Shown here in pieces: positions 24,729 through 33,147 of a stretch of DNA of 64,000 nt; within the stretch, counting starts at the first letter, position 1; each line of letters opens with the position of its first letter. The translations under genes were made by a program, and so were the position numbers. Under the pieces are notes generated by a model, which did not search any database, was not told the DNA's origin, and was given only the letters and a program-made list of their open reading frames with translations. The DNA is from JACDAN01 sp036380355 (GTDB lineage: Bacteria; Actinomycetota; Thermoleophilia; Gaiellales; Gaiellaceae): contig DASVEW010000045.1 of assembly GCA_036380355.1 (NCBI GenBank), positions 1 through 64,000 on the forward strand, read 5' to 3'.

Positions 24729-25286
24729 CTATGCCTGGTTGAAGAAGCCGCCGCGCTCGAGGAGCTGGGCGCGCTGCTCGGCCGAGACCTCGACGTTCGC
24801 CGGCGTCAGGAGGAAGACCTTGTCGGCGATCCGCTGCATGCCGCCGTCGAGGGCGTACGTCAGGCCGCTCGCGAAGTCGATCAGCCGCTTGGAGAGCTCC
24901 GAGTCGGTGCCTTGCAGGTTGAGGATGACCGGGGTGTAGTCCTTGAACCGGTCGGCGATGGTCTTCGCGTCCTGGAAGGTGTGCGGGACGACGAGGTGCA
25001 CCTTGACCGACGGGTTGGGCGCCGCAGGAACCGGCGCGAGCTCCGGCCGCTGGCGAGAGCGCACCGCCGCCGTGCGCCCGCTCGGCGCCGGCTCGGGGTC
25101 GGTCCAGTCGTCGAAGTCGCGGCTGCTGCGCCTGCGGGGCGCAAGCCGGCGGACGTTGGGCCGCTCCGAGTACGTCCGCTCGAGCTCCTCGTTCGTGACG
25201 TACCCGTCCTCGTCCCAGTCGTCGTCGTCCTCCTCGGCGATGCCGAAGTAGACGAGCGTTCGGTTCCAGACGTCGGAAAATGCCAT
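24729..25286 (-). CDS. sepF: Cell division protein SepF
   Basis: 185 residues. The N-terminal amphipathic membrane anchor is MAFSDVWNRTLVYFGIAEED. An acidic and Arg-rich linker follows. The C-terminal SepF domain from residue 95 has VKVHLVVPHTFQDAKTIADR, TPVILNLQGTDSELSKRLID and FASGLTYALDGGMQRIADKV. SepF links FtsZ to the membrane, the main such anchor in actinobacteria lacking FtsA. It follows yggS-like and pgeF genes in the standard order of actinobacterial division clusters. Confidence 0.94.
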   Translation of the reverse strand: MAFSDVWNRTLVYFGIAEEDDDDWDEDGYVTNEELERTYSERPNVRRLAPRRRSSRDFDDWTDPEPAPSGRTAAVRSRQRPELAPVPAAPNPSVKVHLVVPHTFQDAKTIADRFKDYTPVILNLQGTDSELSKRLIDFASGLTYALDGGMQRIADKVFLLTPANVEVSAEQRAQLLERGGFFNQA

Positions 25287-25315
25287 CGAGCAGGGGATAT
25301 TAGCCCTGATGACGG

Positions 25316-25915
25316 CTAGTCCTTGGCCCAGAGAGCCGAACCGACGCGGACGTACGTCGCACCCTCCTCGGCGGCGACGCGGTAGTCCTGCGTCGTCCCC
25401 ATCGAGAGCTCGGGCAGGCCGTGGCGCTCGGCCAGCTCGCGCAGTCGCCGGAAGTACGGCCTCGAAGCCTCGGGATCGTCGGCGAACGGCGGCATCGTCG
25501 AGAGCCCCCGGATCTCGACCCGACTCCGCTCGAGGAACGGCTCGAGCTCCTCCGGCGCGAGCCCGGATTTCGTCTCCTCCCCCGCGAGGTTCACCTGGAC
25601 GAGGGCGGGAACCTCGAGCCGCTTCGCCGCCGAGTCGGAGTCGAGGGAATGCACGAGCTCGCAGATCTCGTTGACCGTCTTCGCCTTCCGGCTCTGGAGG
25701 TGGCCGATGAAGTGCCAGCGGAAGGCGTCGCCGTAGCGGGCGTGCTTCGCCTCGAGGTCCTGGGCGCGGTTCTCGCCGACCACGTCGATCCCGGCCTCGG
25801 CCAGCGCCGCCATGTCCTCCAGCGATACGTATTTCGTGGCCGCGACGACGGTCACCCGCGGGCCGACCTCCGCCTTGACCCGCTCGTAGCGCGCGCGGAT
25901 CTCGTCAGGCGACAG
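25316..25915 (-). CDS. YggS/PROSC family PLP-binding protein
   Basis: About 199 residues. The PLP lysine is in VVAATKYVSLEDMAALAEAG. IDVVGENRAQDLEAKHARYG, FIGHLQSRKAK, VNLAGEETKSGLAPEEL and LSMGTTQDYRVAAEEGATYV complete the alanine-racemase-N-like barrel. It controls PLP homeostasis. The only way to include the first helix (SPDEIRARYERVKAEVGPRV) is a CTG start, preceded by GGGAGTGA, because a stop codon lies three codons upstream. A GTG at 25855 is the alternative and would truncate the fold. It overlaps the pgeF end by 11 bases. Confidence 0.9.
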   Translation of the reverse strand: MSPDEIRARYERVKAEVGPRVTVVAATKYVSLEDMAALAEAGIDVVGENRAQDLEAKHARYGDAFRWHFIGHLQSRKAKTVNEICELVHSLDSDSAAKRLEVPALVQVNLAGEETKSGLAPEELEPFLERSRVEIRGLSTMPPFADDPEASRPYFRRLRELAERHGLPELSMGTTQDYRVAAEEGATYVRVGSALWAKD

Positions 25916-26624
25916 CCGCGATCACTCCCTGGCGACCCGTGGTGCCGCGGTCCCGGCGGTGAGAGAAGAACAGCTCCGGATGGCAGAACGTGCACAGGTC
26001 GGTGCGCTCGACGTCCGAGACGCCCGCCTCGCGCAGCGCCGTCTCCGTCGCTCGCCAGAGGTCGAGCGTCCGGCCGTCGGCGATCTCCGGCCCGAACCGG
26101 GCCACGAACGGCTCGACCACCTCGGGGCCGACCTCGTAGCAGCACGGCCCGATCCCCGGCCCGATCGCCGCCGCCAGCGGGCCGTCGCCCAGGGCGGCGA
26201 CCCCGTTCTCCAAGATCCCGCCGAGCAGCCCGCGCCAGCCGACGTGCAAGACGGCGAGCGCCGGCGCGGAGCCGTCCGCCCGAGCGATCGCAACCGGGAG
26301 GCAGTCGGCGCTCAGGAGCATCATCCCCTGCCCCGGCTCGTCGCTCCACCAGCCGTCGCACGCCTCGTGACGCGTCCCGGGCGTGAGGATCCCCTCCGGG
26401 GAGGCCTTTCGCACGACCGCGCCGTGCTGCTGCCACGCCATGCGCGTCCGCTCGGGGTCGATCCCGACCCGTTCAGCGAGCCGCCGCCGGTTCTCGACGG
26501 CGCGCGACGGGTCGTCCGCGGTGAGGATCCCGAGGTTGAGCGACTCGTACGGGCCCTCGCTGACGCCCCCGACGCGCGTCGAGAAGGCCACGACGTACGG
26601 GCCGGGAGCCTCCCAGCGGATCAC
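25905..26624 (-). CDS. pgeF: PgeF/YfiH peptidoglycan-editing multicopper-type domain protein
   Basis: 239 residues from a GTG overlapping the preceding stop by 4 bases. Metal/catalytic residues appear in MAWQQHGAVVRKAS, LSADCLPVAIAR, LAVLHVGWRGLLGGILENGV and AIGPGIGPCCYEVGPEVV, the full laccase-domain pattern. Members hydrolyse misincorporated serine from peptidoglycan precursors, and some act on purine nucleosides. Position immediately before yggS-like and sepF is typical. Confidence 0.92.
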   Translation of the reverse strand: MIRWEAPGPYVVAFSTRVGGVSEGPYESLNLGILTADDPSRAVENRRRLAERVGIDPERTRMAWQQHGAVVRKASPEGILTPGTRHEACDGWWSDEPGQGMMLLSADCLPVAIARADGSAPALAVLHVGWRGLLGGILENGVAALGDGPLAAAIGPGIGPCCYEVGPEVVEPFVARFGPEIADGRTLDLWRATETALREAGVSDVERTDLCTFCHPELFFSHRRDRGTTGRQGVIAAVA

Positions 26625-29182
26625 GCTGCCGCGATCAGCTCCCGCGCGGCAGCGAGCTCGGACTCGCGCCCGTCGAGCTGGCCGTTCAGCTTCCGCCGCC
26701 GCAGCTCGGCGAGGATCTCCCCCACCTCCGGCGACTCGCCGAGGCCCAGCTCCGCGAGGTCGGCCCCGCTGACCTCGAGCTGCACGTTCCGCAGCCGCCG
26801 GAAGTAGTCGTCCAGTTCGGGCCGCGCCTCGATTGCCAGGGCGAAGAGCGGCGCGTCCGGCGCGTAGGGATCGGCGGCCGCCACGACCTCCGCCGGCTCC
26901 ACCGAGTCCCCATGGAGCCGCTCGAGGAGGCGCGGTCCGACCGTGACCGCCGACGCGATCCGCTCGACATCCTTGCGCTGCACCTTCAGCCGCCGCAGCC
27001 ACGCGTAGACCTCGTCGGGCGTCATCTGCCGCGCGAGCACCGCGAATGCGAGCCTCCAGGCGGGAATCGCCGTGCCGTACTCCTCGTTGAGCCGGCGGAG
27101 CCGTTCGAGCAGCCCGACCGCCTCCTCGTCGGCAGCGAGGTGTGGATGGATCGCCGCCCCGGCGCCCAGCTCGGCGAGCCGGACGATCGAGGCGCCGGCG
27201 TCGCCTTCCTCCAGCAGCGCGATCAGCTCGTCGCGCAGGCGCGCTGACGAGAGGTCGCCGACGAGCCCCATCTCGATCGTCCCGCGCGCGAGGCGCTGCG
27301 TGTGGTCGTCCATGCGGAACCCGTACCGGCTCTCGTACCGGATTGCGCGGAAAATGCGTGTGGGATCGTCGATGAAGGACAGGTTGTGGAGGACGCGTAT
27401 CGTCCTCGCCTCGAGATCGCGCCGCCCGTGGAACGGGTCGACGAGACGCCCGAAGTCCTCGCCCTTCAGGGACACCGCCATCGCATTGATCGTGAAGTCG
27501 CGCCGGAAGAGGTCCTCGCGGATCGTCGCATGTTCGACGCTCGGCAGCGCCGCCGGCGCGTCGTAGAACTCCGTTCTCGCGGTAACGACGTCGACCCGCT
27601 CGTCATCCCCGTAGAGGACGACGGCCGTGCCGAACTTCCGGTGCGCGCGCACCCGGCCGTCGAGCGCGTCGGCGAGGCTCCGGGCGAGCTCGATCGCGTC
27701 GCCCTCGACCGCGATGTCGACGTCGAAGCTCCGCTCGCCGAGCAGGATGTCGCGCACTGTCCCGCCGACGAGGTAGACCCCGTCGTAGGGCTCGCTCACC
27801 GCCGCGACCGCCTCGAAGACGTGCTGGAGACGCTCCAGCGCGGTGAGCTCGCGCTCGAGGCTCCCCTCGGCCTCGGCCTCCGCCGCGGGCTGCTCCCCGA
27901 GCGCGCGAAGGACGTCGCTTCGCGTGACGACGCCGACGAGCCTGTCCTCCTCGACGACGGCCACCCGTCCGTCTGCAGAGCCGGCCAGGGCGTCCTGTAC
28001 CTCGGCCAGAGGGGCATCGGCCGCAACCGACACGACCCGCGAGCTCATGATCCCCTTCACCGGCGCGTGCGACAGGCCGTGGGCGATCGCCTTGTCGAGA
28101 TCCTCCCGCCCGACGGCCCCGACGAGCCGCCCCTCCTCGACGACCAGGATCCCGCTCTGCGCGTAACGCTGGCAGACGACCATCGCACGGGCGACGGTCT
28201 CGTCGGGCTCGACCGCCCTGGCCGGGCGGGACATGACTTGCTCGGCGCGGACCGGCTCGCGGGCTGCGGCCGCAAGTCCCTCGCTCAGGGTCTTCTGCGC
28301 TTCGTCCAGCGAGCCGCGGAAGATCGCGGACGCCGCCTCGCGGTGCCCGCCGCCGCCGAGGGCCTGGGCGACGGCGGCCGCGTCGATCTCGGGCGTCCGG
28401 CTGCGGGTGACGGCGAAGACCCGATCGTCCATCTCCACGAGCAGCGCCAGCGCCCGGCAGTCGGTCAGGTCGACGATCTTGTGCGCGAGGTTGGAGACGC
28501 CGTCCACGTGTCGCGGCCAGGAGACCGCCGACACGAGCACGTCGATCCCGGCCACCCGCTCGGTCCGGAGAGCGGCCATCAGCGAACCGAGCAGATCGCG
28601 CTCCTCGTCCGTCAGCGGCGTGTGGAGGAAGCGCGCGAGGAGCTCCTGCCGCGCGCCGTGACGCAGGCACCACGCGAGCGCGTCGGCATCGCGCTGCGTC
28701 GCCGTCGGGTAGGTCAGCGAACCGGTGTCCTCGTGGATGCCGAGCGCAAACGCGGTCGCCTCGAGCGGCGTCACCTCGATCTCTCGCTCTGCGAGGACGC
28801 CGACCAGCGTCGTCGTGAGCGCGCCGTCCTGCGAGATCACCGCGTTCTCCTGCTTGACCCAGTCGGGCAGCTCGCCGGCGTGGTGGTCGAAGACGACGGT
28901 CTCGACGTCCGGGTCGCGCGCGACCGGCTCCAGCTCGCCGAGCCGGGACGCGGAGGTGGTCTCCACGACGATCAGGCGCCGGATCGCGTCGAGCTCGAGC
29001 CGCGAGGCCTCGACGGCGTTCAGCTCGTCGGCGTGCAGGCGGTAGAACTCGCGGACGTTCCGGTTCAGCGTCCCCTGGATCGCCACGACGGCGTCCGTGT
29101 AGAGCCGCCTTGCAGCGAGCATGGAGGCGAACGCGTCGAAATCCGTGTTCGCGTGGGTTGCGATGACCTCGGGTGCCTTCAC
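26621..29182 (-). CDS. DHH phosphoesterase - CBS pair - tRNA nucleotidyltransferase fusion
   Basis: 853 residues in three parts. Residues 1-300: DHH/DHHA1 phosphoesterase with THANTDFDAFASMLAARR, ETVVFDHHAGELPDW and QALGGGGHREAASAIF. Residues 315-430: two CBS domains (VMSRPARAVEPDETVARAMV and MSSRVVSVAADAPLAEVQDA). Residues 455-853: class II CCA-adding/poly(A) polymerase with GVYLVGGTVRDILLGE, SFDVDIAVEGDAIE, REDLFRRDFTINAMAV and IFRAIRYESRYGFRMDD. Fusions of this order are known in bacteria with split CCA/A-adding enzymes. Both tRNA 3'-end addition and nanoRNA/cyclic dinucleotide cleavage are possible. All visible catalytic motifs are intact. Confidence 0.93.
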   Translation of the reverse strand: MKAPEVIATHANTDFDAFASMLAARRLYTDAVVAIQGTLNRNVREFYRLHADELNAVEASRLELDAIRRLIVVETTSASRLGELEPVARDPDVETVVFDHHAGELPDWVKQENAVISQDGALTTTLVGVLAEREIEVTPLEATAFALGIHEDTGSLTYPTATQRDADALAWCLRHGARQELLARFLHTPLTDEERDLLGSLMAALRTERVAGIDVLVSAVSWPRHVDGVSNLAHKIVDLTDCRALALLVEMDDRVFAVTRSRTPEIDAAAVAQALGGGGHREAASAIFRGSLDEAQKTLSEGLAAAAREPVRAEQVMSRPARAVEPDETVARAMVVCQRYAQSGILVVEEGRLVGAVGREDLDKAIAHGLSHAPVKGIMSSRVVSVAADAPLAEVQDALAGSADGRVAVVEEDRLVGVVTRSDVLRALGEQPAAEAEAEGSLERELTALERLQHVFEAVAAVSEPYDGVYLVGGTVRDILLGERSFDVDIAVEGDAIELARSLADALDGRVRAHRKFGTAVVLYGDDERVDVVTARTEFYDAPAALPSVEHATIREDLFRRDFTINAMAVSLKGEDFGRLVDPFHGRRDLEARTIRVLHNLSFIDDPTRIFRAIRYESRYGFRMDDHTQRLARGTIEMGLVGDLSSARLRDELIALLEEGDAGASIVRLAELGAGAAIHPHLAADEEAVGLLERLRRLNEEYGTAIPAWRLAFAVLARQMTPDEVYAWLRRLKVQRKDVERIASAVTVGPRLLERLHGDSVEPAEVVAAADPYAPDAPLFALAIEARPELDDYFRRLRNVQLEVSGADLAELGLGESPEVGEILAELRRRKLNGQLDGRESELAAARELIAAA

Positions 29183-29197
29183 ACCCGGAATTGTGGC

Positions 29198-29593
29198 CTA
29201 GGTGAGGGCGATCGCCTCGATCTCGACCTTGGCGCCCGACGGCAGCTTCGAGATCTCGACCGTCGCGCGCGCCGGCGGGCGGTCGCCGACTCGACTCGCA
29301 TAGACCTCGTTCATGCCCTGGAAGTCGTCGAGATCGACGAGGAAGACGGTGGTCTTCACGATCCGGTCGAGGCCCGAGCCGGCCTCCTCGAGGATCGCCT
29401 GGAGGTTGTCGAAGACGCGCTCGGTCTGCTCCTGGATCGTGTCGCCGACGATCTCCGCGTGGCTCGGCTCGAGGGCGAGCTGGCCCGACACGAAGACGAG
29501 TCCGTTGGCGACGATCGCCTGCGAGTACGGGGCCCCCTGGAACGGCGCCGGCGCGGCCTCCGTGCGGACGACGCTCTTCTCTCCCACTGCCAT
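29198..29593 (-). CDS. RidA/YjgF family enamine/imine deaminase
   Basis: 131 residues. PFQGAPYSQAIVANGLVFVS, FDNLQAILEEAGSGLDRIVK, TTVFLVDLDDFQGMNEVYAS and PPARATVEISKLPSGAKVEI carry the family signature, including the Arg that binds the substrate carboxylate. It hydrolyses reactive enamines from PLP enzymes. The ATG has AGGAGT 6 bases upstream and lies two bases after the HisB-like stop, so the two are co-translated. Confidence 0.93.
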   Translation of the reverse strand: MAVGEKSVVRTEAAPAPFQGAPYSQAIVANGLVFVSGQLALEPSHAEIVGDTIQEQTERVFDNLQAILEEAGSGLDRIVKTTVFLVDLDDFQGMNEVYASRVGDRPPARATVEISKLPSGAKVEIEAIALT

Positions 29594-29595
29594 CC

Positions 29596-30126
29596 CTACT
29601 CCTTTCGCGGCGCCGCCGCGTTGGCGAGCGCTCCTCCGAGGGCCTTGAAGATCGCTTCCAGCACGTGCTGTGGGTCCTCGCCGTGGAGGAGCCGTACGTG
29701 CATCGTCAGCCCCGCCGCCTCGGCGAGCTCTCGCAGGAACCCCGAGACGAGGTCGCGCTCGAGCCCGGCCACGTGCGCGTCCGACAGGTCGACGTTCGAG
29801 ACGAGCAGCGGGCGGTCGGAGACCTCGAGGACCACGTTCGCGAGCGCTTCCGCCGCCGGCATCATCGCGTCGCCGTAGCCCGTCGCGCCCCCGGCGCGCA
29901 GGACGTCCCGCAACGCCTCGCCGAGAGCGCGGCCCGCGGCTGTCGCGACGGCATCCGGACCGCCCGCCGCGACCTCGAGCTGCAGGTCGAAACCGGAGCG
30001 CTCCGCCACCAGGCCGAGCAGGTGGTCGAGCACCGGTAGACCGGTCGCGACATTGGCCCGGCCGCTTCCGCCCAGCTCGATCCGAGCGGGGAGTGTCGCC
30101 GGTTCGGGTTCCGTGGCCCTGTCCAT
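29596..30126 (-). CDS. HisB-like protein lacking the metal-binding histidines
   Basis: 176 residues with the fold signature of imidazoleglycerol-phosphate dehydratase: TGLPVLDHLLGLVAERSGFD, RALGEALRDVLRAGGATGYG, RDLVSGFLREL and HVLEAIFKALGGALANA. The catalytic manganese ligands of real HisB (DxHHxxED, and the HH before EAxFKA) are replaced: the first site reads GGPDAVATAAG and the second DPQHVLEA. It is therefore probably not a dehydratase. A regulatory or structural role is unknown. No other his gene is nearby. Followed directly by RidA. The promoter lies in the 80-base gap to the divergent subtilase. Confidence 0.8.
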   Translation of the reverse strand: MDRATEPEPATLPARIELGGSGRANVATGLPVLDHLLGLVAERSGFDLQLEVAAGGPDAVATAAGRALGEALRDVLRAGGATGYGDAMMPAAEALANVVLEVSDRPLLVSNVDLSDAHVAGLERDLVSGFLRELAEAAGLTMHVRLLHGEDPQHVLEAIFKALGGALANAAAPRKE

Positions 30127-30206
30127 AGCTCGAACGAGGGTATCGCAGGGCACCGGGCCCGCCGATTTCGACTGGGCGAGCCACCCCTCGGGCTCGAAGC
30201 GGCCAG

Positions 30207-31805
30207 ATGCACTCTCGAAGCGCACACCCTGCGATCCGTCTTGTTGCGGCACTTCTCCCGATCTTCGGGGCCGCAGCACTCGGCGTGCCCGCAGCGCTGT
30301 CCGCGTCGCCCGCCCGATCGGCATCGGACACCGCGGTCGTCACGTACGAGAACCGCACCGCGCTGCACCGCGCGCTCCGGCGCTACCCGGCGCGCGTCGT
30401 GCGCCGTCTTCCCGACGTCCGTTCTGTGGAAGTTCGCCCCGCCGACCTGCGCAGCTTCGCCGCCGGCGTGTCGCGGCTTTCCGGGATCGCCTGGGTAGAG
30501 ACGCCCGAGCCCCGCTTTTCGGCGGCTGAGCCGGGGCTCACCGCGATGTACTCGGCCGGTGTCCCGTACCAGTGGCAGTACACGGCCACCCGGGCGAGCA
30601 CCGTGCCGGACGCCGTCCTCCGCGCCGCCGCCGGCGTGAAGATCGCCGTGATCGACACCGGCGCTGACGTCACGGCGCCCGACCTCGCGGCGAAGAGCCC
30701 GGAGACCTACAACGTCCTCAACGAGAGCACCGACGTGCGCGACTTCCATGGCCACGGCACGTTCGTGGCCTCGATTGCCGGCGGATCCGTCTCGAACGGC
30801 GAGGGCATCGCGGGCTTCGGCGGTGACGCCCAGCTGCTCCTGATCCAGTCCGGCCGCGCCGACGGCTCCTTCACCGACGTCGACGAGGCGGACGCGATCG
30901 TCTATGCGGTCAACCACGGTGCGAAGGTGATCAACCTCTCGATCGGCGGGACGGAGACGTCCGCGATCGAGAAGAAGGCCCTCGAGTACGCGGCGCAGCA
31001 CGGCGTGCTGGTCGTGGCCGCCGCCGGGAACGAGTTCGAGGACGGCAACCCGGTTGAGTATCCGGCCGCGATCCTGCAGCCCGTGGGATCGAAGGGCCGT
31101 GGCGGCATCGGTCTCTCGGTCGGCGCGACGACGAAGAAGGGGACCCGCGCGTCCTTCTCCAACACGGGCTCGTGGATCTCGCTCGCCGCGCCCGGCGCGG
31201 ACGTCCTCGGCGCCGTCTCGTCCTACTCGAAGTCACGCGACTGGCCGCGCTATCCCCTGCCCGGGTCGAGCCGCGGGATCTACGGCTTCTCGAGCGGCAC
31301 GTCGTTCTCGGCGCCGCAGGTCGCCGGCGCCGCTGCGCTCGTCTGGGCGGCGAACCCCTCGCTGACGCGCGATCAGGTCGCCTGGATCCTCAAGCGCTCG
31401 GCCTCCGGCGACGGGCGCTGGACGAAGAGCCTCGGCTACGGCGTCCTCGACGTCGGCCGCGCGGTCGCGACGGCGCAGAACGGCGGCGAGATCGTCCCGC
31501 CGGCGCGCGCGTTCGCGTCGCTGCGCGTCCTCCGACGGCAGGTTCGCCGGACCCGCATCCGCGTGCGCGCGAAGCTGGGCTCGCGCCTCGGCGCGATCTC
31601 GCCGGCCGGACGCCGCGTCTCGCTCCAGATCCGGCGCGACGGCAGGTGGCATCGGATCGCCCGTGCCCGGACGAAGGGCGGCGGGCGTGTCGTCCTGAAG
31701 ACGCGGCTGCGACCCGGCCGCTACGTGCTGCGCGTCAGGTACGCCGGCGCGCCGGAGCTGACGGCAGCCGCCTCCGGCCGGCTCGTCCTGCGGGTCCGGC
31801 GCTAG
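30207..31805 (+). CDS. Secreted subtilisin-like serine protease (S8)
   Basis: 532 residues. A signal peptide at residues 1-33 (LVAALLPIFGAAALGVPAAL) and a short propeptide precede the protease domain. The triad is visible: Asp in KIAVIDTGADVTAPDL near residue 149, His in DFHGHGTFVASIAGG near 181 and Ser in SSGTSFSAPQVAGAAALVWA near 364, with the oxyanion Asn in VVAAAGNEFEDGNPVEYP. The last 100 residues are an Arg-rich beta-type domain (RVSLQIRRDGRWHRIARART) resembling bacterial Ig-like tails. It probably acts outside the cell. Confidence 0.93.
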   Translation: MHSRSAHPAIRLVAALLPIFGAAALGVPAALSASPARSASDTAVVTYENRTALHRALRRYPARVVRRLPDVRSVEVRPADLRSFAAGVSRLSGIAWVETPEPRFSAAEPGLTAMYSAGVPYQWQYTATRASTVPDAVLRAAAGVKIAVIDTGADVTAPDLAAKSPETYNVLNESTDVRDFHGHGTFVASIAGGSVSNGEGIAGFGGDAQLLLIQSGRADGSFTDVDEADAIVYAVNHGAKVINLSIGGTETSAIEKKALEYAAQHGVLVVAAAGNEFEDGNPVEYPAAILQPVGSKGRGGIGLSVGATTKKGTRASFSNTGSWISLAAPGADVLGAVSSYSKSRDWPRYPLPGSSRGIYGFSSGTSFSAPQVAGAAALVWAANPSLTRDQVAWILKRSASGDGRWTKSLGYGVLDVGRAVATAQNGGEIVPPARAFASLRVLRRQVRRTRIRVRAKLGSRLGAISPAGRRVSLQIRRDGRWHRIARARTKGGGRVVLKTRLRPGRYVLRVRYAGAPELTAAASGRLVLRVRR

Positions 31806-31812
31806 CCGCCGC

Positions 31813-33123
31813 CTAGCTCTCGACCCGGTCGATCTTCGCGCCGAGCGCGCGCAGGCGCTCGTCGATCCGCTCGTAGCCGCGGTCGATCTCGCCGACGTTT
31901 CCGATCGTCGAAACGCCGTCCGCGCAGAGGCTCGCGATCAGCATCGCCATGCCGGCCCGGATGTCCGGGCTCGCCATGCGCTGGCCGTAGAGCCTCGCCG
32001 GGCCGGTCACGACCGCCCGGTGGGGGTCGCAGAGGATGATCCGCGCGCCCATCGAGACCAGCTTGTCGACGAAGAACAGCCGGTTCTCGAACATCTTCTC
32101 GAAGATCAGCACGGTGCCCCGCGCCTGCGTCGCGACGGCGAGCGCTATCGACGTGAGGTCGGCGGGGAAGGCGGGCCACGGCCCGTCCTCGATCTTCGGG
32201 ATCTGATCGCCCAGGTCGTCCTCGATCACCAGCTCCTGACCCGGCGGGACGCGGACCCTCGAGTCCTGGAGCTCGACCTCCACGCCGAGTCGCCGGAATA
32301 CCGGCAGGATCGGCACGAGGTCCTCGATCTGCACGTCCTCGATCGTGACGTCGCCGCCCGTGACCGCGGCGAGGCCGATGAAGCTGGCGACCTCGATGTG
32401 CTCCGGCGCGATCCGCCACTCGCCGCCGCCGAGCTGCTGGACGCCCCGGACGCGCAGGAGGTTGGAGCCGATGCCCTCGATGCGGGCTCCGAGCGAGCCG
32501 AGGAAGCGGCAGAGGTCCTGGACGTGCGGCTCGCAGGCGGCGTTCCCGATCACGGTCTCGCCGGCGGCGAGGGTCGCGGCCATGACGGCGTTCTCGGTCG
32601 CCATCACGCTCGCCTCGTCCAGGAAGATCCGGCGGCCCTGGAGCCCCGAGGTCCTCATGTCGAAGCGGCCGTTGATCTCGACCTCGACTCCCAGCTCGGC
32701 GAGGGCGTGGACGTGCGGGTCGAGCCGGCGGCGCCCGATCACGTCACCGCCCGGCGGCGGGACGCTCGCGCGGCCGAGGCGGGCGAGCAGCGGGCCGGCG
32801 AGCAGGAACGATGCCCGGATCTGGCTGCAGAGGTCGGGGTCGAGATCGGCCTTGTGCGCGTTCGCGGGGTCGATGCGGATCACGTTCGGCCCGATCCACT
32901 CGACGTCGGCTCCGACGTCGGCGAGGAGCGCGACCATGGTGTCCACGTCCCGGATGCGCGGGACGTTCGAGAGCGTCACCGGCTCGCTCGCGAGCAGGGT
33001 CGCGGCGAGGATCGGCAGCGCCCCGTTCTTGTTCCCGGCTGCGGCGACGCGGCCGCCGAGGGGCGTCCCTCCTTCGATGACGAAGCTCTCCATCAGGCCG
33101 CTGGAGACGAGTGTGGCCGACAT
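31813..33123 (-). CDS. murA: UDP-N-acetylglucosamine enolpyruvyl transferase, Asp-type active site
   Basis: 436 residues from the upstream ATG (a second ATG ten codons in, MESFVIEGGTPLGG, is equally plausible). AAGNKNGALPILAATLLASE holds the catalytic Lys. RASFLLAGPLLARLG, then PPPGGDVIGRRRLDPHVHAL, is the mobile catalytic loop. The residue that is Cys in most MurA proteins (PGGC) is Asp here, near residue 127. That substitution is known from mycobacteria and chlamydiae and gives intrinsic fosfomycin resistance. First committed step of peptidoglycan synthesis. The start faces the HD-domain gene across 24 bases. Confidence 0.96.
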   Translation of the reverse strand: MSATLVSSGLMESFVIEGGTPLGGRVAAAGNKNGALPILAATLLASEPVTLSNVPRIRDVDTMVALLADVGADVEWIGPNVIRIDPANAHKADLDPDLCSQIRASFLLAGPLLARLGRASVPPPGGDVIGRRRLDPHVHALAELGVEVEINGRFDMRTSGLQGRRIFLDEASVMATENAVMAATLAAGETVIGNAACEPHVQDLCRFLGSLGARIEGIGSNLLRVRGVQQLGGGEWRIAPEHIEVASFIGLAAVTGGDVTIEDVQIEDLVPILPVFRRLGVEVELQDSRVRVPPGQELVIEDDLGDQIPKIEDGPWPAFPADLTSIALAVATQARGTVLIFEKMFENRLFFVDKLVSMGARIILCDPHRAVVTGPARLYGQRMASPDIRAGMAMLIASLCADGVSTIGNVGEIDRGYERIDERLRALGAKIDRVES

Positions 33124-33147
33124 GAGCGGACTATCGTACTGGGCACC

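Noticed and set aside
27302..29878. Very long open frame (858 codons) on the plus strand opposite the DHH-CBS fusion
   Set aside because: Composition is Arg/Asp/Val-rich with no family motifs, and the opposite strand encodes a complete multi-domain enzyme. Long antisense frames are expected at this GC.
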